DNA of 64,000 nt from Nannochloris sp. 'desiccata' (lineage: Eukaryota; Chlorophyta; Trebouxiophyceae; Chlorellales; Chlorellaceae). The translations under genes and the position numbers were made by a program. Within the stretch, counting starts at the first letter, position 1; each line of letters opens with the position of its first letter. The DNA lies in NCBI GenBank assembly GCA_019044685.2, contig JAGTXX020000003.1, forward strand, positions 930,001-994,000, given 5' to 3'. Below, one piece after another: positions 19,858 through 30,041 of the stretch. A model generated the notes under the pieces. It did no database searches, was not told where the DNA came from, and saw only the letters and a program-made list of their open reading frames with translations.

Positions 19858-21018
19858 CTACTTTAATTGCATGTAAGACTGATTTCTCTCATCAACACTA
19901 CTAGAAGAATCAAGTATACTTTGGATTTTATTTCTGAGTGCCTTCATCTCTACAGCTCCCAACTCTGCCCCGGCCGCCTGCACCGCCGCCCCTCCTGCTG
20001 CGCATCCGCACGCAGCACAGGCCACCAACGGCGCGCCAGAAACCCACGCATGCAAGAATCCGGCACTAAAATAATCCCCAGCCCCAATAGTATCAATTAC
20101 AGTAACATTTTCAGCTGCCGCAGTAGCGCGTTGTCCATCAGCAGTGCCAACAAGGCACCCGTCTGCGCCTCTGGAGATCACCACCACCTCTACCGATTGC
20201 AATAAATAGCGTAGCGCTGATTCTACTACATCATCAGCAGATGAATTAGCTACGTCTTCTAGTAATTTTCCAGCTTCACATGCGGCGCGTGCTTCGTCTT
20301 CATTGCAAAAGAGAATGTCAACTAATTTTTCTTTTAATATTTTCTCAGTCAAGGCCTCCCAACAGTTGTTAACAATTTCGAAGCTAGCCAAATCTAAAGA
20401 GATCTTAGACCCCGCTTCACGTGCTGAACGCATAGTAGCTTCTGCTACATCTATTTTGTATAGAGAATAGCCTTCGAAATGCACCAAGCCTACATTTTCT
20501 AGGTCTGAAGTTCCAATTGGCAGTTGCTCGGCTGAGGTTAATTTCTGTGCCGCGCCGAGATATGTTCTCATAGTACGTTGCCCATCAGGACTGACGAGGC
20601 ACAGACATGATGCAGTTGACGTATCTTCCGTATCACATTGTGGTAACAAAGGCTTGACACCAGAGGCTTCCAGCATCGAATGAAAATCAGCACCAGCAGA
20701 ATCCATGCCGATCATGCCAATAAACAAAATCTCATCATCTAGACCTTTCGGTCGATTAGCACGGAGACCAGCAAGACATTTACATACATTACACGCAGAA
20801 CCCCCAGGGACTGTTAACAAATCGCCATTATTGATTTCAGGTAAAGAGAGTAAGCGCTCAAGCTCGGAGCGGGGGATGGCGGTGCAGCCTCCCGCTTGCA
20901 TGTCTAAACTGTCGAGTGCTTCGAAGGATACGGAGCTTACTAGATCGAGGACAGGGTCGCCAAATCCTATGATTCGCCCCGAACTCGTTCGTGAAGCCAT
21001 AAGTGGTTGGACTGACAT
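19858..21018 (-). CDS. pfkB-family carbohydrate/nucleoside kinase
   Basis: Single exon, 386 aa from ATG 21018. The N-terminal GFGDPVLDL is the first beta strand of ribokinase folds. VPGGSACNVCKCLAGL is the substrate-lid region. IDTIGAGDYFSAGF (from about 308, catalytic-base Asp315) is the pfkB signature 2 with its anion hole. Length and motif order fit the adenosine-kinase/ribokinase superfamily. The substrate cannot be told from these motifs; plant homologues include adenosine kinase, fructokinases and several unassigned kinases. No clear targeting peptide is seen. It lies between the two Cys-rich copies but shows no functional link to them. Confidence 0.88.
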   Translation of the reverse strand: MSVQPLMASRTSSGRIIGFGDPVLDLVSSVSFEALDSLDMQAGGCTAIPRSELERLLSLPEINNGDLLTVPGGSACNVCKCLAGLRANRPKGLDDEILFIGMIGMDSAGADFHSMLEASGVKPLLPQCDTEDTSTASCLCLVSPDGQRTMRTYLGAAQKLTSAEQLPIGTSDLENVGLVHFEGYSLYKIDVAEATMRSAREAGSKISLDLASFEIVNNCWEALTEKILKEKLVDILFCNEDEARAACEAGKLLEDVANSSADDVVESALRYLLQSVEVVVISRGADGCLVGTADGQRATAAAENVTVIDTIGAGDYFSAGFLHAWVSGAPLVACAACGCAAGGAAVQAAGAELGAVEMKALRNKIQSILDSSSSVDERNQSYMQLK

Positions 21019-21160
21019 CTGCCTATCTGCATGCAGATGATTGATTGCTAAATATGCTGACAACTTTATTGCTTTATTGCAATATACTGAAAGTCTGATT
21101 ATTTTGAAAGAAAGAAAATGCGTGCATTGTGATGCTCAACGCCAATTGAAGAAAAAAGTT

Positions 21161-21659
21161 ATGATGATGGGAGCCTCGGTCTCGAAATTCTGGGACAGCC
21201 ACCGAGTGTCACACCCCAATCAATGTTGTTGTCGACATTAAGAAGGGAGCCGTCTGCACCTGGAATGATATATTCATTCACGGCATCAATCCATGCAGGC
21301 AATTTGGTAGCCCGAGAGAGACACCATCATGGTCAACACACCCATAAGTAGGGGAACTGCTTGACAGCAAAGGCTTTCCATACTTGGAGATCGATTTGAA
21401 GTGCGTTTGCCGCCTGGTTGATATATCCTATATAGTGGGCAAGAGTTTCCTTCAAAACGGAGAGATCCATGGCTCTGAGGGAAATGACGTACAAAAGTAC
21501 TTTGTCTGAAGCGGTTCCAGCCTTCAGCTGCCTCGTGGCGTTGCTAAGAGCACCGTTGGACACCAATTTGGTAGGAGTGGCCTCATCGCCAACGAAGGCC
21601 AAAAATAGCAGTGAAGAGGTGAGCGACTTTATCTGCGATGATAAGCGGGGATCATTCAT
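21161..21659 (-). pseudogene. broken hypothetical gene
   Basis: From ATG 21659 a minus-strand frame reads about 105 residues to a TGA near 21333. A second TGA follows six bases on. The same frame is then open for about 55 more protein-like residues to a TAA at about 21161. No intron with good sites and the right phase removes the stops. Either the gene is dead or its splicing was missed. The product shows no domain I recognise. Confidence 0.35.
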
Positions 21660-21901
21660 TCAATTGCGCCAACCATTATCATGCATGTAATTGTAGATTT
21701 TATGGGAAAATGTTCAGAAAGAAACGGTGTAGTACAAAACAAGCCTTATACTGAGTACAAACAAGCGCTTCCCAGAAGCTCAAATACAAAGGTCCCTGTC
21801 GACGCATGCTTTTATGCAGCAACATAGAGAAAAAATATTCTTTAGTAATTATAGGTCCAAAGGGTGCATATTTGCTTTGATAAAAATTGCGATCGATCAC
21901 T

Positions 21902-22574
21902 ATGTCTAAAATTTATTCTTTGTGGATTGTAGGGAGAAATGGAGGACTCCTTTACAACAGGGTGAGCAATTATGCCTTTGAGATGATTAACGTGCTGTCA
22001 GATGTTTCCTTGAAACCTGTTGCTGATTTACTTTTTTTGAAATGATTAACTCCTTGATCACTTTTCTGCTCTCTTTGCTCCTCTAATTTGCAGGACTTTG
22101 TCCAAATGCCTCCGGTAGATTTTAATGACAAGCTACGTCTTGCCAGTAGTTGGTTTGGAATGTGTGGTATCTCGGCACAGCTCTCTCCTGTTCCAGGTGG
22201 TGGTGGCATCCAACTGTTACAGGCAGATGGTTTTGATCTCCATAGCTTCCACACGTTGACAGGCGTCACATTTATGATGGTGACAGAGCCTAGTACCACA
22301 GAAAGCACAGAAATCCTTAGAACAACGTAAGAAAAAGCAGCGCTGCTTAAAATTAAAAACTTTATTTCTGGTTTACCGCCCTGAAAGAAACCTGATCATT
22401 TTTTTTTTACATTTTAGAACATTTACTTGCAGGGTATATGACTTATTTTGCGATTATGTGCAGAAGAATCCATTCCATGAGACAGATCAAGTTATTAAAA
22501 GTGAGCTATTCGATACCAATTTAGTTGCTGCAGCGACTTCACTCAACCGGCGGTGGACTGCCATGCAAAATTAA
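21902..22574 (+). CDS. TRAPPC4: TRAPP complex subunit 4 (Trs23/synbindin)
   Basis: Three exons: 21902-21961, 22094-22326 and 22433-22574. Introns run GTGAGC...TTGCAG and GTAAGA...TTGCAG; phases agree and the product is 144 aa. The first exon gives MSKIYSLWIVGRNGGLLYNR, the first longin strand pair. The second includes SSWFGMCGISAQLSP and GIQLLQADGFDLHSFHTLTG. The last has KNPFHETDQVIKSELFD. These match TRAPPC4 throughout, with the usual length and no PDZ insert. The protein is a core subunit of the TRAPP exchange factor that activates Rab1/Ypt1 in ER-Golgi traffic. No break or oddity is seen. Confidence 0.92.
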
Positions 22575-22621
22575 TTTGGTGAATCCTTTTTGACTGTTAG
22601 TAGCTGAACTTTTCTGTTCCT

Positions 22622-22719
22622 AAGACGCTCTCTTTTTATTAAATATGCGCTTTCATTCTGTCTTTTAGACTGTATCGTGTACACTTTTTACTATTTGTAA
22701 GGCATACCGATGGAATGGG
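22622..22719 (+). repeat. 98-bp direct repeat X, copy 1
   Basis: Equal in length and roughly 89% similar to 27297-27394, and containing GACTGTATCGTGTACACTTTT. It starts about 50 bp after TRAPPC4. Its partner starts right after the duplicated Cys-rich block B, so the two copies bracket the retroelement remnant plus copy B. Confidence 0.85.
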
Positions 22720-24199
22720 AAGAACCACTGTCATAGTGACTATGGAGCACCAGGATCGAATGGGCAGCTAAAGCCATCAGAAAGGCTAGAGAAGAACGTA
22801 GTGTTGCAATCCTGCTGCTGCCCAGTAGGACCACACATTTATTGAAGTGGCATGCTGCAGAGGCTGCTTGTGGTGGCCACACTGGAGGTACCATTTACGA
22901 GCGGTACTTTCCACCCTGGGCCCACAGCTCCAAGAAGATTCAGAAACAGGTGTCCCAGAGTGCAGCTGAAAGCATACCTAGTAGTTTGGACAGAGTAGAA
23001 CCAGAGATAAAAGACAGAGAAGGATGCTGCAGCAAGGCCCACTTCTGGGAGAAAGCTAAAGAAAGAGTGAAAAAGCTAGTAGTAGAGTAGGGGACAAGTG
23101 ATGCGCCTCGTAGTGAAGAGACTGGTGCGCAGCACCAAGCAATAACAAGTAGAGTAAAGAAATAGTAGCTTCAGTTACAGCGAGACAGTGCCAAAAGAAA
23201 AAATTGCAAAAGTAGTTGATGGCAGTTAGAAATATGCCAGCAGATTTCTAGTATTGTATGAGGGATACAAATGTAATGTTAGGGTATTAGGTACATCCCG
23301 ATGCAACGTCCGGATGTTTGGCAGAGGCAGGATAGGAGCACAGCCATAATCAGGGAGGCGGCGAGCATAGCCCTTCTTGAATTCAGTCAACGCCCTACTG
23401 TGCATGGGGTTTCCAGTACAGGCTTCGCTGCTATACAAGCCTGTACGACCAGCATAAACGAATGCAATGCTGAGACTACAATTGTTCTCCAAAGTAGAAG
23501 GGACAGCCCACAGCTGGCCTTGCAACAGAGTCTCACCATGCCTGGGGAGCCAGTGCAGCTGGTAGTAAACAAGAATTTCCTCAGGTAAGGCATGTTGAGG
23601 AGGGCGCAGCACGCCCAGCATGGGCATGTTTAAGCAGTACCAAGCAGAGAATTCTTGTAAAGCCTCAGTTCTACGCCTGTGTTGGTCAGTAGAGACAGCC
23701 AAAGTACGAATTGCTGCACTATTGTAACTGCCCAGCAAAAGCTGTTGAGGTGTAGCACGAGCTGGCAGAAGCACAGACCTGCGGCCATGCACTCCAGTGG
23801 CTAGAGCATCTCGAGAATAAGCATGAAGGGATTGAAGAGGAATAGTAGAAGAGGAAACTGTCCCTAAGAGAGGGACACCAAAAGGAAAAACATAGCCAGC
23901 TGGAGCAGCAGATTGCCACCGGTCTCCAGTGGCGGTGCCCAGCCAGTCGGTGCTGCCGTTAAGGGCTGCGCCCCGAGTGCAGCTGCGCAAACACCTGCAG
24001 AAAAGAGTTTGGCGAGAAGAGTTAGTGTGGCAGGCCACGGAAAGAAGGTTAGGGAGGGAAGATTTAGTAAAAAGGAAGGGCTTGGAGAAGTGATCCAGGG
24101 CAGCAGATGCAATGGGAAAGACTCCCCCATCCTAGAGCTAACTTTCTACACCGAAACCTGTATATGGTCTGCCTCTAACTGCAAGAATCAGCACGCTAG

Positions 24200-24263
24200 G
24201 ACACAGTGACGAGCATATAGGGGATCCAGGGGACACGGTGACAAGCATATGGGCGATCCAGGG
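24200..24263 (+). repeat. 32-bp tandem repeat, two units
   Basis: Units 24200-24231 and 24232-24263 both read GACAC(A/G)GTGAC(G/A)AGCATA... and end in GATCCAGGG, with a few mismatches. The array sits 26 bp before the left edge of duplication copy B. Confidence 0.8.
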
Positions 24264-24437
24264 GAAAATTCAATTCAATTCAAAATGGTTTTGCAACTAA
24301 AGGCCACGTAATCTTAAGCTGGATTCTTTTTAGGAGTCTCTGTGTTTCGTAAATTGCGACAAAATAATAAAAACAAATATTTGTGTTGCTTCCCAGTTGG
24401 GTTTGCTCTCTATCCTAGCGCATCTCTGCCGAGAAAG

Positions 24438-27180
24438 ATGAAGATTGGCTGCTACCTGCTAGTGTTGGCGGTGGTCGTGCACGCCGTCTCAGCTGCTCCC
24501 AGTCCTACATGTCTTGCAGTAGCACCTGCCTCTACTGTTGGTTGGGCCAATGCGACTAATACGCTTGATTACGTACCCACCGCATTCCGCTCCAATTGTG
24601 GATACTTGACTGTGCTCGCCAGCAGCTTTTGCAATCAGAATTGCACCAATGCCAGAGCATGCTGTGCTGCAGCATGTGGTTGGAATAGCGCTGGATGTGG
24701 CTGCGCAACTGGGAAATTCCCCAGTTTTATGAGATCAATTCCTGTGGACGGAGCTGAGCCATTGACACCCACCCAACTTTCCCAGTCTACGTGCAACCTT
24801 GGCACTGTATACAGCGGACCTAATTGCGAAAATCTCCCTGCAGGTGGATCCAGCATTTGCAACAGGGTCTCGCCTCCAACTGAAGATGCTACGTGCTCCA
24901 CTAAATACAAAATCTCTCGGCAAGTCGCCCCGTCGTCCACCACTTCAAAAACCTTACATTTTGTATATTTATTTCTTCCTTTTTCATATTAAGTCTAACA
25001 TCAATACTTCTATCGCCCGCCGTTTTAACTTACTTTTCCCGTTTCTCCTGTGCAGTGCTAATGCCCTCACTTCCTTAATTAAGATGATTACGTTCCCTGC
25101 GTCTTTTAACGTCACTGATAAAAACGCAGCGAGCCAGATCAAAGCTCTTGTTTCTGGCACAGGTGCTATTGCTGTCGGCAAAGGTCTCGTGTACAACAAG
25201 CCCTTGGGCATCTTAGGTCGCGCCATCAAACCAAAGCTCGTTCTAAAGAATGCAAACCTTCTTAAAGCCTCTGTCAAGAGAGGCAGTACTGAATCCACTG
25301 GCAGATCCATGCTTGTTAGCTACGGCCTTCAAGTGAGGGATATCAAGGGTGTATCCCACAAACTGGGCAACTACTGGGCTTTTGCCACCTTTTCTCCTTG
25401 CTCTAATGTAATTGAGAGTTTGTACTTACCCAAGGAACTCACCGCCAATCAAGTTCAATCCTATATTGTGACCTTTCCCAGGGTAGCTAAAGTTACAATT
25501 AGCAAAGCCGTGCAACAAGCTGGTCGTAAATTGATGGAAAAATGCGGTTCTGCAGCTGTTGCTGGACCTGAGAATGCTGCTGGCTGGATGGTGTCAGCTG
25601 TGCACACCGTGGCCCCCTATTTGCCTTTTGTCGAGTACGATCCTACGAGAAGGTCTTTGGCTGAGTATGCTGTAACTGAAGGGACTGATACAGCAACTGC
25701 TGTGCCTCTTCAGGCTGCTTCACCTCCTCCCCCGCCTCCTCAGAGCACCAGAAATTTAAACTCCACACTCAGCACCGTCGGCTCTGGTCTCGTCAATGGC
25801 ACCAACGCTATTCTGAGCTCTACTGCAGCGCAAGATGCTCTTTACACTGCATACGAGAACTCTACATTCGCTTGCCCTGGAAGCACTTTAGACAATATGC
25901 AGTTCTGCGACGGCTTTAGTGGAAGTGGGACATACGGTAAGTACGTTTTGTTTCAAATTTCTCATTAATTTCGATTAAAACCATGTTTTTGTATTGCAGA
26001 CATGAGCGATACTGGCATTGTGTCTGACACATGCACTGGACTCTGTGCTGGCGGCGCTTGGAGTGACATTTCTTCTTTTACCTGTGATTATGGCTGCGGA
26101 AGTGCAGTTGAAGCTTCTTGTCAATCTTGTCAGAGTGGCTGTAGCGCTGCTTGTAGTTCATGTACAAGTGGGTGCAATGCTGCGTGCTCAACATGTCAAT
26201 CGGGGGTGACAGCTTCATGCTCAACATGTCAAGTCGGCTGCTGTTACGGTTGCCAAACTTGCACTCCGGCTGTCCCTGAAAGTTGCTGCTGCGGCAGTCC
26301 CGAAGGTTGCTGCTGCAAGACGTGTATTATGGGTAGTTGCTGTTGCAAGATTTGCTCTCCTGCTACCCCTGACGTTTGCACCCCGGGAGTACCTTCAAGT
26401 TGTGTGAACGCCCAGTGGTGTACTTGCTCATCATCCGGTGGCGGCCCCTGCGATCAAAGTGTATGCAACCCTACGTGCTCTTGTAGCAGCACAGGCAGTG
26501 TATGTGGATCCACGTGCAACTGCTCCGCCGCGTGCGCCAGCACCTGTAACGTGGTGTGCCCCAACTGTGATCTCGATTGCCAAGACAGTTGTGAATCTGG
26601 CCTTGGCTCTGTCGGTATGGAGTACAGCTACTCCGCTAACTTTATTGTCGGCATGGGCGCGTTGAATATGACTGGAATTTCCAGCTCTGAAACAGTTTCC
26701 ACCTACACTCCCAACACGACCAACCCTTCTGCCCAGTTTGGCGGCAACTTGAGTTGGGATTCTTTGCAAGTCAGGGTGGGCTTTTCCGCCACCGCCACCC
26801 CCAGCTATGGAGCTCCTATCATCCCGTGGACTTACATTACCACTACTATCTCTCAATCTACTTACAATGTGTTGAAATCGACCTTTGTCACGACCCAAGA
26901 TTGCATTGCAAACGCTGGCAACAACTATAAACCCACTGGCAAATTAAGTGTTACTATGACTGAATTCCAGCTCAACACAAACTGGGTACCTTGGCAAGAT
27001 ATTGCTGATGAGTTATCTCCATGGACTTCCATTTTCGGCAGTGCATGGATCCAAGATGCTGCTCAGGCTATGGCCATTCCAATTAACAATCTTTTGAACA
27101 ACCAAGCCGCTCCTGTGGTGTCAAACTTGTTGAACCCTCAGTTTGCAGCTTACGACTGGGGAACCTATACGTGTGGTTAA
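24438..27180 (+). CDS. secreted Cys-rich multidomain protein, copy B
   Basis: Three exons: 24438-24919, 25056-25936 and 26000-27180, 847 aa. Gene structure is identical to copy A, including the GC-AG first intron. Against copy A, the products differ by Leu to Val near residue 59, Phe to Tyr near 250, and nine replacements within one 30-residue stretch of the Cys array (26297-26387). All Cys positions are kept there. Elsewhere in the coding region only two silent changes were noticed. The domains are as described for copy A: signal peptide, Cys-paired domain, neutral domain, Pro hinge, Cys array and C-terminal domain. Function is unknown. Confidence 0.8.
24920..25055 (+). other. GC-AG intron in copy B
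   Basis: Identical in sequence to the first intron of copy A, with donor GCAAGT and acceptor GTGCAG. Confidence 0.75.
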
Positions 27181-27296
27181 AAGTTTAAGATTACGAAGTA
27201 TTCCTTCTTATTACCGTGATTTCTTATCTCCATGTTTCGACTTTTTTTACCCCAGATGTTTTTGAAAAAAAAATCTTACTGTCATCTCAACTTTCT

Positions 27297-27394
27297 AAGA
27301 CTCTTGCTTTTCATGAAATATGCGCTTTTATTCTGTCCTCTAGACTGTATCGTGTACACTTTTCACTATTGGTAAGGCATACCGATGGAATGGA
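27297..27394 (+). repeat. 98-bp direct repeat X, copy 2
   Basis: Second copy of the segment at 22622-22719, in the same orientation, starting 6 bp after the end of duplication copy B. Its right part enters the 3' flank of the next minus-strand gene. Confidence 0.85.
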
Positions 27395-27452
27395 GAAAAG
27401 AAAACATTATGAATTCGAAATCATCACTACTCTTTTTCTATTACCTCGTATT

Positions 27453-28700
27453 TCATTTCGAAAGCTCTGTTTTCAACGCTGCCACCATCTCTTGCGTCGC
27501 TTTCAACTCCTTTTTCAGATCCTCCACTACCCATCGAGCTTTCTCCTGTGCCTTCTTTGATACACTAGCTGCTTTATTATTGGTTGCTTGGGCATCTACT
27601 CCAGCAACAGCATGGACCGTTGCCGTGGTCGGCTCTATTCGCAGAGGAGCTGTCTCCCAGATACCAGTATTATCTATTGTCTTATATATATCCCTATCTT
27701 CTCTGTGTACAAACGCATCGTTCTGAAAAGTAATTTTATCTTTATCACTAGTTTTGTGGGCTGGCGCCCGAGCTGATGGTGAATGTGACGAGGGCAGTTT
27801 CAAAGAAGCACGAGGCCCTAACGAGAAGGTGTCACCAGTGATATGATCATCGTGTGTACTATCAAACTGGGTTTCAAGAGCAGTAGATAGCAACCCTTCT
27901 TCTCCATCGACAGTGGCAGCAGTGGAGGTAGGAGTGGCATCGAGTATTGGTTGTTGAGATTCCGGTAATTGAGGGGGTGTTAATAACGTGATTGCGTCTT
28001 CTGCTTCCACTTTTGTTGCTCCAGATCTTTCCTCCAAAATAGGCGTTGTGGGAGGGGATGAAGACGAAATCCCTTTTTGGGAGAAGAGTGCGTTGTCATG
28101 AAGGAAAATTTCCTGGCTGGAAAGTTTTTGAGCGTTGGAAGAAGAAGCATGCAGTGCAGCCGCTGTATTTTCCTCGCTGAAAACAAGTGTAGATGACAGA
28201 GGAGAATATAAAGCATGAAAATGCAGCAGGTACTAGCAGATAAAGCGCCAGCGCAGTATTTTCAGGTCTCTTTAACAAGTCATTTTCTGTTCCTCCAGCT
28301 ATTCGAAGAAGAGGCAGGTGTCGGTGAACAAAAAGGCGGTTGAGAGAAAAACCTCCGGTGCGCACAGCCAGCTGTTTCTCTGCGTCTTGAGCAATATTCG
28401 TTTGCTCATCTGATACCAGAGAGTGTCTATACCTTGTTCCAAGGTCGTTAACAGGGCTTTCTGTGCTGTAAGCAGGAGCGATCAATGTCATTATGAATAT
28501 ACTTGAGACTCCAATGAGCGCAACAATGGATGCAGCATATGTCCTGCAGTATTATGCAAAGATACGTTATTTTCTGGAGTAACAGAAGTAGTTAAACACA
28601 ACGGTGCAGTGAGTACTAGGTACCTTGTTGTCAATGTTGGAATTTGCCTTCGAGGAGACCGCACTGCCCTCACAGAGCTCTTTCGTCTAGCATTTACCAT
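27453..28700 (-). CDS. unknown type II membrane protein
   Basis: Proposed exons: 28700-28624, 28543-28277 and 28176-27453, 355 aa. Intron 1 is well supported (AAG/GTACCT...CTGCAG). Intron 2 needs a weak GTTAAA donor but has a good acceptor (TTGTTTTCAG) and the correct phase. The N-terminus is short and very basic (RRKSSVRAVRSPRRQ), followed by one hydrophobic helix (about 28-46). That predicts a small cytosolic tail and a large lumenal part. The lumenal part is Ser/Thr/Pro-rich and low in complexity, and it ends in a charged coiled coil (about 315-350). The layout recalls Golgi membrane proteins. I recognise no domain. Confidence 0.5.
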
Positions 28701-28866
28701 CCTAAGTTATCGTATTGTATTTTGGTTTTGTGCTTGCTAACGTGTGCGTAAGCACCTAACTGCACTGTATAATTTCTCCTTCTTCATAACTTCCAATTCA
28801 AAAACCAAGGCGCCGTGAAAATTCAAAAGTTTGAAGTTAAATTCCTACTGGTTTTCAATTTACATT

Positions 28867-29600
28867 CTAAAAGCTATATACATCAGTACTCACACTAAAT
28901 GACACAGGATCGTCCATCATTCGCATCACAGTACCGTACTCTTCATGTTTATGTTCATGATATGGCTGAATCGCTATCAAGTCTGTACTCACCCAATCCT
29001 CAATCACTCCGAAGACGGTATGTGCTTTACCCCATTCTGGGTGATCTCCAAGAGCGATGAAGAAATCTGAAGTGTTGGGAATGAATGCAACATGCCCAGC
29101 TCTGAAGAAGGCAGAATTAATGAAAAAGTAGAAAATAATTAAATTCTAATTTTGAAAAGTTGGGGGAGCGGTAAAATTTTAAAATGACATATTTCTATTA
29201 TTAGTAGTGCTACTTACTTGACTTCAATATCACCCTCGCTTCCAGGGATCTCACGAAGGTTCATTGAACCTTGCAGCAGGGCGTAGGGTGGTCCTTCTTT
29301 GGGCTGGTGTTTCTCTTGAGATGGCCTGGCCTCTGCTCGGTAAAAATTGCAGTCTTTGCAGCCTTTTGATATGGCATGCTGGCGTACCGCTGCAGCAGCA
29401 CGAGGTGCATTGTCACTAAGAAGTTTTACTACAATACGCCCGTATGGCGTGTGCAGTGCTATGCGGTCTACCTTTTCGTTAGAAATAGCATTCAACGATT
29501 TTAGGTCTCCCGATGTAACTTGAGCTGCGCGGGTATACACTGACAAATGCACAGCTACTGCAACTAATAGTAGTAGCTTAGGCATCCCTAGTTGAGACAT
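28867..29600 (-). CDS. secretory-pathway cyclophilin-like protein
   Basis: Two exons, 29600-29218 and 29101-28867, intron GTAAGT...CTTCAG, phase consistent, 205 aa. The N-terminus is a signal peptide (about 1-25, Leu/Val-rich, ending in TRAAQ). The body follows the cyclophilin fold: IALHTPYGRIVVKLL, CNFYRAE, GPPYALLQGSMN, then FFIALGDHPEWGKAHTVFG. The active-site Arg equivalent appears in FYRAE, but other catalytic residues of classic cyclophilins are altered, so isomerase activity is uncertain. A GTGAGT donor-like site lies 21 bp before the chosen stop, so a further 3' exon is possible. Lumen of the ER or Golgi is the likely site. Confidence 0.75.
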
Positions 29601-30041
29601 CGGTTCCTAGATATTGTGCAACACCTATTCAAACTCAGTTAAAGTGATCGAAGTCTTATTTTTTGTTTGTGAAGCTGTGCTGTCTACTTTCACGTTCTCT
29701 TGAGTCTTGTGTATACGTAATATAAAAATGTTCTGACTGCTTAGAACCTGCTATTTTTCTTTCTGCATTTTTCACCCTAAAGTTTTGCTTGGCCAGCCTC
29801 TGCAAGTTAAACTAGGCTGCCGATCAGAGAATGCTCTGCAATTGATTCATTTCATCTAATTCGATTTCGACATTACAGTTTGAATTGTGTTCAAGTCATT
29901 GCAGCGTCATCCCTGTAGGCACTTAGTTAACATTGCTATATTATTTTGGCATTTCGACATTTATGAGAATAAGAATTCTTTTATCTTATCTGCGCCCATT
30001 GTCGTCTTTCAAGTAACTAAGATGACTCAATCGCGATTATA
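29601..30041. promoter_or_regulatory. divergent upstream region
   Basis: 441 bp between the cyclophilin-like gene (-) and the PPR-SMR gene (+). It is AT-rich and presumably holds both promoters. No motif is called. Confidence 0.35.

Larger units (their letters stand above)
22575..24289. mobile_element. retroelement-like remnant with tyrosine-recombinase fragment
   Basis: This 1.7-kb interval holds long protein-like frames without proper starts. On the minus strand, 23226-24037 encodes about 270 residues. They include LRPPQHALPEEILVYYQL, then a GRTGLY...GNPMHSRALTEF block resembling the core-binding domain of eukaryotic tyrosine recombinases (DIRS/Kyrem type). On the plus strand, about 22738-23090 encodes WAAKAIRKAREERSVAILLL and a basic tail, like the other module of such elements. 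Opposed modules are, as I recall, a feature of Volvox Kangaroo. No catalytic RHR-Y set is seen, so the element looks dead. Confidence 0.4.
24290..27290 (+). repeat. 3-kb direct duplication, copy B
   Basis: Partner of 16762-19788 and in the same orientation. Exons and introns align without gaps at an offset of 7,529 bp. Confidence 0.92.

Noticed and set aside
22842..23090. Stand-alone small plus-strand gene
   Set aside because: It starts only at a TTG, is continuous with an upstream open stretch lacking ATG, and fits better as a retroelement fragment.
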